Source of the DNA: Fredinandcohnia humi
GTDB lineage: Bacteria; Bacillota; Bacilli; Bacillales; Bacillaceae_L
Reading direction: 5' to 3'
NCBI RefSeq assembly: GCF_001439915.1
Contig: NZ_LMBW01000007.1
Location: 1-64,000, forward strand
Length of the DNA: 64,000 bases
The notes below the pieces were generated by a model. That model was not told the origin of the DNA and did not search any database. It saw only the letters and a list, made by a program, of their open reading frames with translations. Positions within the stretch are counted from its first letter, which is position 1. Each line of letters opens with the position of its first letter. Positions 14,060-21,996 of the stretch are shown piece after piece. The translations under genes and the position numbers were made by a program.

Positions 14060-14767
14060 TTACATTTTACTATAATAAAATTGTCCACCTTCATCTATAG
14101 TTAGTAGGAAGATCTCATCAATATTTTTAAAGCCTAGTTCGGCTATTTTCTCCTTCAACCAGTTAATCGTTCCTACTTTTTCTAAATTTTTATGGACTAC
14201 CTTCCCATCTAAAATCAAGACACTAGGATAGCCTTTTGGAGGTTGTGGGGGTAAATTTAAAGTCTTAGGTGTTAACATATCTTCATTACTTTTTCTAATA
14301 ACACTTATCTGTCCGTTTGATTCCAAAACAGCATAATCAATCTGATTTAAATCGGAAGTACCTCTTAACCTTACATCCATAAGTAAAGATTCAACTGTTA
14401 ATTTAGTCTTTCTTAATTGCTTTTTCAGTATTTGACCATTTTTAATGAGAATGAGCGGTTCATCCTCTATAATGCGACGAAAACGTGGCGTTTTTAGCGC
14501 AATATAAGATAAACCTAAATGTAATACAGTAATTAAAGTTGCGGCGGCAAGTGGTCCAGCTAAAGGAATTTCTCCCGAAGATAGAGGATTACCGATGACA
14601 TCACCGATGATGATTCCAAATAGAAAATCTAAGGGATTAATCGTCCCAATCGAACGTTGACCTAATACTTTTATAACGATAAAAACATAGAGATAGACAA
14701 TGAATGCGCGTATTAAAAAGCCCCAAATGGGTAAATCTTTTGCTCCAGACCAAAATTCTAACTCCAT
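14060..14767 (-). CDS. DUF421 (YetF-like) membrane protein
   Basis: A 235-residue protein with hydrophobic segments in the first 90 residues (WGFLIRAFIVYLYVFIVIKV is the first) and a soluble DUF421 domain (about 95-235: ILIKNGQILKKQLRKTKLTV and PSVLILDGKVVHKNL). AAAGGGG precedes ATG 14767. It lacks the C-terminal DUF1657 segment of the 2Duf protein at 30081-30941. Flanking DUF1657 genes on the same strand suggest a unit with a spore membrane role, inferred from the spoVA2mob operon. Confidence 0.85.
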   Translation of the reverse strand: MELEFWSGAKDLPIWGFLIRAFIVYLYVFIVIKVLGQRSIGTINPLDFLFGIIIGDVIGNPLSSGEIPLAGPLAAATLITVLHLGLSYIALKTPRFRRIIEDEPLILIKNGQILKKQLRKTKLTVESLLMDVRLRGTSDLNQIDYAVLESNGQISVIRKSNEDMLTPKTLNLPPQPPKGYPSVLILDGKVVHKNLEKVGTINWLKEKIAELGFKNIDEIFLLTIDEGGQFYYSKM

Positions 14768-14788
14768 TTTTAAAACCCCTTTCTTTTC

Positions 14789-14887
14789 TTATTTTACTTT
14801 AATTTCATTTTTTTCTGATTTAGGATGATACAGGTCAATGTATGGAACGGTGACTTCAGCATTTTTCAGCATGGCTGTGTATAACAA
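14789..14887 (-). pseudogene. Possible coding remnant upstream of DUF421 gene
   Basis: A 32-codon open stretch on the reverse strand reads LLYTAMLKNAEVTVPYIDLY and then HPKSEKNEIKVK before a stop. It looks protein-like and has the charged tail of a C terminus, but there is no start with a ribosome binding site and a stop precedes it. It may be the end of a decayed gene. I do not recognise the family. Confidence 0.3.
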
Positions 14888-14914
14888 TCAACACGATTCC
14901 ATTTATTTTTTTAT

Positions 14915-14950
14915 AGAAATAAGAACCCAAGACAAGGCTTATCTTGGGTT
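14915..14950 (-). terminator. Terminator after the upstream DUF1657 gene
   Basis: Read on the reverse strand, stem AACCCAAGA/TCTTGGGTT is followed by CTTATTTC. It lies just after the stop of the 14974-15177 gene, so the first DUF1657 gene may be transcribed apart from DUF421. Confidence 0.65.
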
Positions 14951-14973
14951 AAAAACTGAAATGATGAATATTG

Positions 14974-15177
14974 CTATTGATTAAATTGTGGTTCTTCCTG
15001 TATGATCTGCTGATATCGACCTTCCAATTGCGTGACAATGGTTTTTTGTTGCTGTGCTAATTGTTGAAACGTTTGCTTCGCTTCTTGGTTCTGTGTTTCT
15101 AAGGCAAATTGCATCAGGCTTGCCTCTACGCTTTGTGCGGAAGCAATAGCCGTTTGCATTTGTGTTTGAACAGTCAT
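14974..15177 (-). CDS. DUF1657 family protein, 67 aa
   Basis: Paralogue of the gene at 13793-13984, with the same opening (MTVQTQMQ, then AIASAQSVEASLMQF) and a longer end PQFNQ. GGAAAGGAGTGA precedes the start on the reverse strand. The family is found with spoVA-type and DUF421 genes in spore formers. The role of the small protein alone is unknown. The 180-bp region between it and the DUF421 gene carries its terminator and a coding remnant. Confidence 0.88.
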   Translation of the reverse strand: MTVQTQMQTAIASAQSVEASLMQFALETQNQEAKQTFQQLAQQQKTIVTQLEGRYQQIIQEEPQFNQ

Positions 15178-15443
15178 CCCTAATCACTCCTTTCCTTCAT
15201 TTAAGTTGCTCATTAATCCAAAAAAAATTCCCGTTAATTTTTAAGATAATAAAGGGGACTTTAAAATTAGCTCCACCAAGGAACCAAGATTTAATTGAGT
15301 TACTCGTTTTTTTGTTCGAGAGCTCTTTTTTATGGAAAAAACCATTATCGGAGAACCCATACTAGATCTTTTTATATGAAAAATATTCCAATATTAATCT
15401 GAATGAATTATATTTGTGGGAAATCACAAAGGGGGAAAGTGGG

Positions 15444-15890
15444 ATGGAGGATTGTTTTATTTGTAAAAAGCACAATGGTTTGATTCAAACAGCAGGGGAA
15501 ACGATTTATGAAGACGAGTATGTATACGTAGGACATATTGATCATAATGGAGAAAATAGCTATTTAGGGCATATCATGATTGATTTAAAAAGACATGCTC
15601 CTGGTCTTGCTGATATGACAATGGCGGAAGCGAAGGCTTTTGGTATGATTATGGCAAGGGTGAGTAAAGCCCTAAAGGAATCAGAAAAAGCGGAACATAT
15701 TTATTCTTTTGTTTCAGGAGATGCGGTTCCTCATCTTCATATGCATGTCGTGCCACGGTATCCCAATACACCAAAAGAGTTTTGGGGACCAGGTGCTGTA
15801 TATGATTGGCCAAAAGCACCAATGGGGAATAATGAACAGATTGTACAGGTTTGTAGAAGACTAAAAGCTGCTTTGGAGAACATGCAATGA
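15444..15890 (+). CDS. HIT family protein
   Basis: Histidine-triad nucleotide-binding hydrolase or transferase of 148 residues. A CxxC pair (Cys4, Cys7) opens the protein, and the triad HLHMHVVPR begins at His97 (His97, His99, His101). The sequence GHIMIDLKRHAPGLADMT is the usual HIT core. ATG 15444 is chosen because AAAGGGGG lies eight bases upstream; TTG at 15414 would add ten residues without a ribosome binding site. The next gene starts 4 bp before its stop. The substrate is unknown, probably a dinucleotide or nucleotide ester. Confidence 0.9.
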   Translation: MEDCFICKKHNGLIQTAGETIYEDEYVYVGHIDHNGENSYLGHIMIDLKRHAPGLADMTMAEAKAFGMIMARVSKALKESEKAEHIYSFVSGDAVPHLHMHVVPRYPNTPKEFWGPGAVYDWPKAPMGNNEQIVQVCRRLKAALENMQ

Positions 15891-16444
15891 GTGATTTTCA
15901 TTGGGTTGGTTCACAGAATCATTTTATTGATACATTATCTGTTCAACAACAAGGGAACATAATGATAGGTCGGTTTGGCGGAAACTCTGCAGCAGGACAA
16001 ACGAAAAACGAAGATGGCTGTTTAGTATGGCAGAATGAATCGAAGGACTGGGAGTTTGTGATTTTTCTTGATGCACACCATACCGCTGAAAGTGCTGTAT
16101 TGATTTTACAGGAATTCACGAAGCGAAAAGGCTCTATAAAATCTTTGTTATCAGGGTCACCCAAAGAATCCTTTAAGAATATTGAAGAGACGATCCTTAA
16201 AATTTTTCAGGATCGCGAATTCTTAGATTCATGCCGGAAAGTTAACGGGTCAACCTCTTGCCTCATTGTCCTAAGAAAAGATAAATACATATGGTGGTTT
16301 TCAGTTGGTGATTGTATTTTGTATTTGTTCCATCCCGAACTAACAAGTCTTGGACAATATCAAGTCAACCAGCGGCATTTTTTTGAATGGATTGGCCAGG
16401 TTTACCTTATGACCACTCCGAAAAGATATAAAAAGAATTTATAG
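15887..16444 (+). CDS. PP2C-like protein phosphatase, probably C-terminally truncated
   Basis: The 185-residue protein resembles PP2C phosphatases: SAAGQTKNEDGC corresponds to the KxNED metal motif, FLDAHH to the DGHGG position, and GSTSCLIVLR and SVGDCILYLF to the later core strands. The usual C-terminal metal-binding strand (GDGxxD type) is missing, and the last residues, MTTPKRYKKNL, look like frameshift read-through. It overlaps the HIT gene by 4 bp, so the start looks genuine. It may be a decaying gene, or the DGHGG change may make it a pseudophosphatase. Confidence 0.6.
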   Translation: MSDFHWVGSQNHFIDTLSVQQQGNIMIGRFGGNSAAGQTKNEDGCLVWQNESKDWEFVIFLDAHHTAESAVLILQEFTKRKGSIKSLLSGSPKESFKNIEETILKIFQDREFLDSCRKVNGSTSCLIVLRKDKYIWWFSVGDCILYLFHPELTSLGQYQVNQRHFFEWIGQVYLMTTPKRYKKNL

Positions 16445-16583
16445 ATGTTTCGAATGAGTACGCTGTTGAATCTTTGTTAAAGTAAATTCAATCGCAAAAC
16501 GTATGAGACAGCTTGACCATCATTTCTTGGTTTGTTAATAGCAGCCAAGAATCAAGTTTACCTTGTAATTAATAAGCCTTTCC

Positions 16584-16612
16584 TTGTGATGTTGTCCAAT
16601 TTTTGCTAAAAT
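16584..16612 (+). promoter_or_regulatory. smpB promoter
   Basis: TTGTGA, 17-bp spacer, TAAAAT; the start of smpB follows 31 bp later. A good sigma-A match in an otherwise empty 198-bp gap. Confidence 0.55.
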
Positions 16613-16642
16613 AAGAGGTACCGTCTTAAGGGGGAAATGAAT

Positions 16643-17110
16643 ATGCCAAAAGGTGCAGGCAAGGTAATCGCACAAAACAAAAAAGCAAATCATGATTATT
16701 TTATTGAAGAAACCTATGAAACAGGCATTGTCCTTCAAGGTACGGAAATCAAGTCCCTTCGTAATGGGCGTGCAAACCTGAAGGATTCATATGCACGTGT
16801 TCATAACGGGGAAATGTTTCTCTATAACTTGCATATTAGCCCTTATGAACAAGGTAACCGATATAATCATGATCCACTTCGTACAAGAAAGCTGCTTCTT
16901 CATAAAAAAGAAATCAGCAAGCTAATCGGTCTAACAAAAGAAGAAGGCTATGCCCTTGTCCCAATCAAGATTTACTTGAAAAATGGCTATGCAAAGCTAT
17001 TATTAGGTCTTGGTAAAGGTAAGAAAAAGTATGACAAACGTGAAGATCTGAAGCAAAAGGAAGCAAAACGTGATATTGAACGTGCCTTCCGTGAAAGACA
17101 GAAGATGTAA
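16643..17110 (+). CDS. smpB: SsrA-binding protein SmpB
   Basis: Binds tmRNA and delivers it to stalled ribosomes for trans-translation. From ATG 16643 the protein has 155 residues, the family norm. The OB-fold core includes [20 protein letters not shown], then [18 protein letters not shown], and the basic C-terminal tail [12 protein letters not shown] enters the ribosome A site. AAGGGGGA lies seven to eight bases before this ATG but only one base before ATG 16637, so 16643 is preferred. ssrA follows immediately. Confidence 0.97.
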   Translation: MPKGAGKVIAQNKKANHDYFIEETYETGIVLQGTEIKSLRNGRANLKDSYARVHNGEMFLYNLHISPYEQGNRYNHDPLRTRKLLLHKKEISKLIGLTKEEGYALVPIKIYLKNGYAKLLLGLGKGKKKYDKREDLKQKEAKRDIERAFRERQKM

Positions 17111-17136
17111 TTTTCCGTACTTACAATAACTTACAA

Positions 17137-17164
17137 TTGAAATTGCAGTTCCATATGTTATAAT
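17137..17164 (+). promoter_or_regulatory. ssrA promoter
   Basis: TTGAAA, 16-bp spacer, TATAAT. Transcription would begin near 17171, giving a leader of about 95 nt removed by RNase P. The leader contains the inverted pair GTTGAC/GTCAAC. Confidence 0.6.
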
Positions 17165-17265
17165 AAGACATGTAGTTGACAATTGAATAGTCAACAAGAG
17201 CAAAAACACTTCATCCGAAACACCCAGATAACTGGTGATTAAGTTTATCATTATCATTTTATAAT

Positions 17266-17627
17266 GGGGACGCTACGGATTCGACAGGGGTAGTTTGAGC
17301 TTAAGTTGCGAGTCGAGGGGATCGGCCTCGTTAAAACGTCAACGCCTATAACTGGCAAAGAAAACAACAACTTCGCTTTAGCTGCTTAATAACAGACTAT
17401 AGCGGTTCCTCCCTCCATCGCCCATGTGGTAGGATCAGGGACTCACTTTAAGTGGGCTACGCCGGAGTTCGCCGTCTGAGGACAAAGGAAGAGAACAACC
17501 AGACTAGCTGCTTGGAAGCCTGTCGATAGGCTGAAAAGTTAGCGAATCGCTAATATATCGACTACACTCGTAGATGCTTAAGTGCCAATATCTTTGGACG
17601 TGGGTTCAACTCCCACCGTCTCCACCA
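17266..17627 (+). ncRNA. ssrA: Transfer-messenger RNA (tmRNA)
   Basis: The 362-nt RNA opens GGGGACGCTACGGATTCGAC and ends with the tRNA-like half GGTTCAACTCCCACCGTCTCC plus ACCA, pairing GGGGACG with CGTCTCC. The encoded tag reads GKENNNFALAA, from GGC at 17354 to two stops at 17387-17392; the alanine charged on tmRNA precedes it. The ALAA end is the ClpXP degron. It frees stalled ribosomes with SmpB, encoded just upstream. Confidence 0.97.
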
Positions 17628-17661
17628 AATACATATACTTGGTGGTTAATACAAAATAGAC

Positions 17662-17692
17662 ACGGACTCACCGATTATGGTGGGTCCGTTTT
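17662..17692 (+). terminator. ssrA terminator
   Basis: An 11-bp stem ACGGACTCACC/GGTGGGTCCGT with one wobble pair and loop GATTAT, followed by TTTT. Its T run is the start of the first 24-bp direct repeat. Confidence 0.88.
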
Positions 17693-17713
17693 ACATTTCA
17701 AAAAAGAATTCTT
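17690..17713 (+). repeat. 24-bp direct repeat, left copy
   Basis: The identical 24 bases (TTTACATTTC, six A in total, ending GAATTCTT) are found here and at 18403-18426. The two copies flank the toxin-antitoxin module just past ssrA. Confidence 0.85.
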
Positions 17714-17833
17714 TAATGGATTGATCGCTCCTTTTTACATACCTGTCTACTCAAAAAAATACAATACCTGCGCTATGGAAGAAAAGTAAAAAATAATCTA
17801 TAATTGTGGTAAGATTTAAATGGAGGTGAAAAT

Positions 17834-18004
17834 ATGTCAAAAGCTGACAGGATATTTGAGGATCTTGAGACATTAAGTGAGAAAGAGCGTCAAAAGGTTC
17901 TAGAAAAAATAAAAGAAAAATATATGACTAAGGATGCTATTGTTTTAAATGATTATTATTCTTGGTGGGATAACGAGGAGGATGATATATATAATGAAAA
18001 GTAA
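17834..18004 (+). CDS. Putative antitoxin of a MazF/PemK-type module
   Basis: A 56-residue acidic protein beginning MSKADRIFEDLETLSEKERQ, predicted mostly helical, ending DNEEDDIYNEK. TGGAGGTGAA gives a strong ribosome binding site, and TATAAT at 17799 may be the -10 box. It overlaps the toxin gene by 11 bp, the usual antitoxin-first layout. It has no recognisable DNA-binding fold, so repression of its own promoter is uncertain. The assignment rests on position and charge. Confidence 0.6.
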   Translation: MSKADRIFEDLETLSEKERQKVLEKIKEKYMTKDAIVLNDYYSWWDNEEDDIYNEK

Positions 18005-18323
18005 GATGAAACAGGGGGATGTTTGGTTGGCAAATGTATATTTTAAGGATAAACATCAATTCAAACGGCTACCTGTTATTATTGTAGCTAATGAAATGGC
18101 ACTAGATATCGATGTCATTATCGCTCCTGTAACTAGCCATTTACCTAGAAACAAATATGATGTTGTTCTTGAGTATTGGGAAGAAGCGGGTTTATTAAAA
18201 CCTTCAGTTGCACGCACTTCCAAAATAATATCAATACATGGTTCCGAACTAATTAGTAGATTAGGAACACTTAATGAACATGACTTATCAAAAGTATTAC
18301 ATACATGTAAAGAATTGTTTTAG
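17994..18323 (+). CDS. Type II toxin, MazF/PemK-like endoribonuclease
   Basis: A 109-residue protein with the MazF/PemK fold signature: MKQGDVWLANVYF at the N terminus, RLPVIIVANE, VIIAPVTSHLPR, and GLLKPSVARTSKI, where Ser-Thr/Ser residues and the preceding Arg form the RNA-cleaving site. ATG 17994 has GAGGAGG about 12 bases upstream, inside the antitoxin gene. Family members cut mRNA at short sequences. The specificity here is unknown. The whole module sits between two 24-bp repeats. Confidence 0.8.
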   Translation: MKSKMKQGDVWLANVYFKDKHQFKRLPVIIVANEMALDIDVIIAPVTSHLPRNKYDVVLEYWEEAGLLKPSVARTSKIISIHGSELISRLGTLNEHDLSKVLHTCKELF

Positions 18324-18402
18324 TTAAATAATTCGCCATTTAAGTCCCTCATATATAATTAATTCCGTTCTTATACCTTCATAGTTTCTAATTTGAGCAC
18401 GA

Positions 18403-18426
18403 TTTACATTTCAAAAAAGAATTCTT
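18403..18426 (+). repeat. 24-bp direct repeat, right copy
   Basis: Exact second copy of 17690-17713. The remaining gap to 18665 holds AT-rich sequence and the promoter at 18563-18591. Confidence 0.85.
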
Positions 18427-18562
18427 CAAATGAAATTTTCGTTTTGTATTATTACGGGACTATATTTTCCGTTACGAGGAGTAACAGTATTATAGTTTTC
18501 AAGGGTCCGAATACTACGGTTTCTTTTTTATCTTCATTAAATGAAAACGCTCTATAAATATA

Positions 18563-18591
18563 TTGACAGATTAGCAGGAGTAGGCTTATAT
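18563..18591 (+). promoter_or_regulatory. Promoter of the acyl-CoA ligase
   Basis: TTGACA, 17-bp spacer, TTATAT, 75 bp before the TTG start. A strong -35 box. Confidence 0.5.
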
Positions 18592-18665
18592 TCAGGTTGA
18601 ATGTTCTTTATTTTTGGAATATTAACTACGTTTATTGAAATAGACGTGAAAGGATTGAGGTCAAT

Positions 18666-20178
18666 TTGAGAACAAACACCATAGCCGAGGCCGTCCATCG
18701 TACAGCCGTACGGGTCCCACATAAGACTGCCCTTGTGTTCGGTGACAGGGAGTGGAGTTACCGCGAACTCGAAATGGCGGTCACGCGTATTGCACGAAAA
18801 CTGCGTGAACAGGGGGTGAAAAAGGGAGATAGAGTCGCCTCCTACGCTAAAAACTCCGATCTGTACGTTCTACTGTTTCTGGCCACAGCACGTATTGGAG
18901 CCATTCACGTTCCGGTGAACTTCCAGCTTCGAGCCGGGGAACTCGACTACATTCTCGGAGATTCCGATCCAACGTTTGTAATTGCTGACCGAGACCTCGC
19001 CAATGCAATCTCCCAGACTAAGTCGAACAGCCATCGGCAGGTGCTAATATTTGAGAACGAAATCTTGGAGTGGGCTTTCAGTAACGACGACCGTCCTGTG
19101 GAAGATGATGAGTTCGATGTCGAGGACAATGATGTCGCTCAGTTACTCTACACCTCGGGCACCACTTCGGACCCAAAGGGTGCTATCATGACGCATCGTG
19201 CTTTGATGCACCATTACATGAGTTGCATCCATGATTTGGACATCAAGGAATCAGATCGTGCGCTCCACTGTCTGCCCCTCTACCACTCTGCGCAGATGCA
19301 TGTTTTCATGCTGCCGGCATTGTTGGTGGGTGGCTGGAACAAGGTACTTCCTGCCCCCGAGCCTGGTGCTTGAAACCATTGAACGGTACGCAATCACATC
19401 GTTCTTCGCCGCTCCCACTGTTTGGGTTTCAATCGCAAATCACATTGACCTGACATCCCGGGATCTCGGGAAACTTCGGAAGGCCTATTATGGAGCCTCG
19501 ATCATGCCTGGGCCAATACTCGAACGACTGCAGAAGTGTCTGCCAGGGCTCGGTTTCTACAATGTGTTCGGTCAGTCCGAGATGGGACCTGCCTGTACGG
19601 TCCTGCGTCCTGAGGAGCATGCGGACCACCCCGGTTCCGCAGGAAGAACAATGCTTTTCGTTGAGGCGCGCGTCGTGGATGACGAAGGTAATTGCGTGCC
19701 CCCTGGCGAACTAGGCGAAATTGTGTACCGTTCCCCACAGCTATGTCTAGGCTACTGGAACAAAAGTGAAGCCACAGCCAAGACGTTCGCTGGGGGTTGG
19801 TTCCACTCTGGAGATCTTGTGACGCGGGATGAGAACGGTTACATTGAGGTAATCGATCGGGTAAAGGATGTTATCAACACTGGCGGTGTGCTGGTGGCCT
19901 CCCGCCAGATAGAGGACTGCATCTACGAGTTGCCCCAGGTCACTGAAGTCGCAGCTGTCGGAATACCAGATGAAAAGTGGATCGAGGCAGTCACTGTCTA
20001 TGTTGTCATCAAAGCTCCAGTGTCTGAGGAGGAAATCCTTCAGCATGTCAGGAACAATTTAGCCAGCTACAAGGTGCCAAAGAGGGTAGCGTTCGTGGAC
20101 GAATTGCCGCGAAACGCCAGCGGCAAAATCCTCAAACGTCTGCTGCGCGATGTCGGAGGTTCAAAGAGCGCTACGTGA
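18666..20178 (+). pseudogene. Acyl-CoA synthetase (AMP-forming), frameshifted
   Basis: Two overlapping frames together make one ANL-superfamily ligase, which would activate a carboxylic acid through acyl-AMP to acyl-CoA. The first part (18666 to the stop at 19371) holds the P-loop LLYTSGTTSDPKGAIMTHR; the second, in another frame to 20178, holds FGQSEMG, YRSPQLCLGYWN, WFHSGDLVTRDENGY and the C-terminal lysine in ELPRNASGKILKR. The break lies near CCTGG at 19363. Restoring a second CCTGG would give EPGLVLETIERY in one frame, suggesting loss of one 5-bp copy. The gene is clearly more GC-rich than its neighbours, a sign of transfer. A sequencing error cannot be excluded. Confidence 0.85.
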
Positions 20179-20276
20179 GTCTGTCTATTTCCTGTTTTTC
20201 GGGAAGAATAGTGTATTGGGATTTATTATATAAGATGATAGTGTGCCTTATAATAAAGAAAAAAGGAGGAGTTCCG

Positions 20277-20756
20277 ATGGAAGAGTCTATATTGCAGGCA
20301 ATTCAAGATGAATATCCAGATGATTTTGCGTGTTGTTATGGATGTGGAAGGTTAAATGAAGACGGCCATCATTTTCGAACAGGCTGGCAAGGGGAACGGA
20401 CCATAACCATTTACATGCCAAGGCCAGAACATACAGCGATTCCGGGCTTTGTTTATGGTGGCTTAATCGCATCATTAATTGATTGTCACGGAACGGGTTC
20501 GGCCTCGTTAGCACTACACCGTAAGAATGGACATGAAGTAGGGGAGGGTTTGGAACCACCTAGATTTGTAACTGCTTCATTACATGTAGATTTCGTTAAA
20601 CCAACACCACAAGATGTACCCTTAAAAGCAATTGGGAAGGTTACAGAAATCCATCCAAAGAAGTGGAAAGTGGAAACAGAAGTATATGCGGGGGATACAC
20701 TTTGTGCGCGTGGGGAAGTAGTCGCTGTGGTAATGCCAGCTACATTTGCCAAATAA
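20277..20756 (+). CDS. PaaI-type hotdog-fold thioesterase
   Basis: A 159-residue hotdog protein that probably hydrolyses acyl-CoA. The N-terminal FACCYGCGRLNEDGHHFRTG resembles the family segment before the fold, and the core PGFVYGGLIASLIDCHGTGSA carries the helix with the presumed catalytic Asp. ATG 20277 follows AAAAGGAGGA. It lies 98 bp after the ligase pseudogene, and the pair would make and remove acyl-CoA. Its GC content is normal for the window, so it was probably not acquired with the ligase. Confidence 0.85.
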   Translation: MEESILQAIQDEYPDDFACCYGCGRLNEDGHHFRTGWQGERTITIYMPRPEHTAIPGFVYGGLIASLIDCHGTGSASLALHRKNGHEVGEGLEPPRFVTASLHVDFVKPTPQDVPLKAIGKVTEIHPKKWKVETEVYAGDTLCARGEVVAVVMPATFAK

Positions 20757-20792
20757 TATAGTTTATATATGAAAAGAATTTGCTTATAAAAG

Positions 20793-20835
20793 AAGCTATT
20801 CCAAGGGGGGAAAACCCAATTGGAATAGCTTTTTT
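20793..20835 (+). terminator. Terminator after thioesterase gene
   Basis: A perfect 12-bp stem AAGCTATTCCAA/TTGGAATAGCTT with a 15-base loop, then T5. Confidence 0.88.
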
Positions 20836-21021
20836 CCACCGTTATTAAGTAATGAAACTGAATATACTATTTAATACCTTTTGTCAATAGGTGTTCTAAA
20901 GGGTTCTCAATCAGTTCGTTAATACTTAACAAGTTTGTGAATTGAATTTGTGAGTCATTGAACAATAGACGATTTATTATTATTAAGGTGTTAGAACAAT
21001 ATACTTTCGGAGGTGCTTTTA

Positions 21022-21780
21022 ATGAAATTAGAAAATAAAGTAGCAGTTGTAACTGGAGCAGGTTCAGGTATGGGAAAAGCAATAGCTTTGCTCTACGCTA
21101 TAGAGGGTGCCAAAGTAGTTGTCGCTGATATTAATGAAGAAAGTGTAAAAGCTGTAACCGATGAAATCGTTCAAGCAGGTGGAGAAGCAACTCCTATTGT
21201 TACCAATGTTGCCTTAGAAGCAGATGTTCAAAAGATGATAGATACAGCAGTTGAAAAATACGGTACTTTAGATATTCTGGTGAATAATGCAGGGATTATG
21301 GATAATTTTATCCCTGCTAAAGAAGTTACAGATGAATTATGGGAAAGACTTTTTGCAGTAAATACAACTGGGACCATGCGGGCAATCCGTAAAGCATTAC
21401 CAATCTTTTTAGAGAAGAAGAGCGGTGTCATTATAAATAATGCATCTATTGGAGGTCTTTATGGTTCTCGTGCTGGTGCGGCTTATACTGCATCAAAACA
21501 CGCTGTTATTGGATTAACTAAAAATGTTGGTTTCCAATATGCAATGGAAGGTATACGCTGTAATGCGATTGCACCAGGTGGTGTAAACACAAATATTGGA
21601 ACAACTATGGATAATCCAAGTAAGTTTGGAATGGAGCGAGCAATGAGTGGAGCACAAAATAATCCACGCAGTGGAGAATCTGAAGAAATCGCATCTGTTG
21701 CTTTATTCCTAGGTTCCGATGACTCTAGCTTTGTAAACGGCCAAGTAATCACAGCAGACGGTGGCTGGACTGCTTACTAA
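21022..21780 (+). CDS. Short-chain dehydrogenase/reductase
   Basis: Classical SDR of 252 residues. The cofactor motif TGAGSGMGKAIA (about 12-23) with Asp in VVADINEE suggests NAD preference. NNAG and the active-site Ser (NNASIGG) and Tyr-Lys (YTASK) are present, and the C terminus NGQVITADGGWTAY is typical. CGGAGG lies nine bases before ATG 21022. It is a single-gene unit between two terminators. The substrate is unknown; relatives act on glucose, 3-oxoacyl groups or secondary alcohols. Confidence 0.9.
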   Translation: MKLENKVAVVTGAGSGMGKAIALLYAIEGAKVVVADINEESVKAVTDEIVQAGGEATPIVTNVALEADVQKMIDTAVEKYGTLDILVNNAGIMDNFIPAKEVTDELWERLFAVNTTGTMRAIRKALPIFLEKKSGVIINNASIGGLYGSRAGAAYTASKHAVIGLTKNVGFQYAMEGIRCNAIAPGGVNTNIGTTMDNPSKFGMERAMSGAQNNPRSGESEEIASVALFLGSDDSSFVNGQVITADGGWTAY

Positions 21781-21810
21781 TATAAGTGAACTTAGCGTTG
21801 TTAGGGACGC

Positions 21811-21860
21811 GGGGACAGGTTCGTTGACCCAATTGGGACAATGCCTGTCCCTTTTAATTT
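21811..21860 (+). terminator. Hairpin with GGGACAGG arms after SDR gene
   Basis: GGGACAGG at 21812-21819 pairs with CCTGTCCC at 21844-21851, followed by TTTTAATTT. The same GGGACAGGT arm occurs at 47601-47656, so this is probably a dispersed hairpin repeat serving as terminator. Confidence 0.65.
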
Positions 21861-21996
21861 AGGGTGTATACACATCCTACATTATAAAAAGAATCAGGTT
21901 GAAGGGGTTTCCAGATTCCAATAAAAGGGATAAGATTAATCAGTGCTTGTTTAAAACGCAAAAAATCCTTTTTATTGTGGAAATGGAGAGTGTACA

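Noticed and set aside
15162-15365. 67-codon forward frame
   Set aside because: Overlaps the start and ribosome binding site of the DUF1657 gene on the other strand and has no protein-like pattern.
17260-17265. TATAAT as the ssrA -10 box
   Set aside because: It ends directly before the mature 5' end, so transcription would start inside the tmRNA; the promoter at 17137-17164 fits better.
17574-17789. Forward frame across the tmRNA end
   Set aside because: It includes the tRNA-like domain and the terminator of ssrA, so it is not coding.
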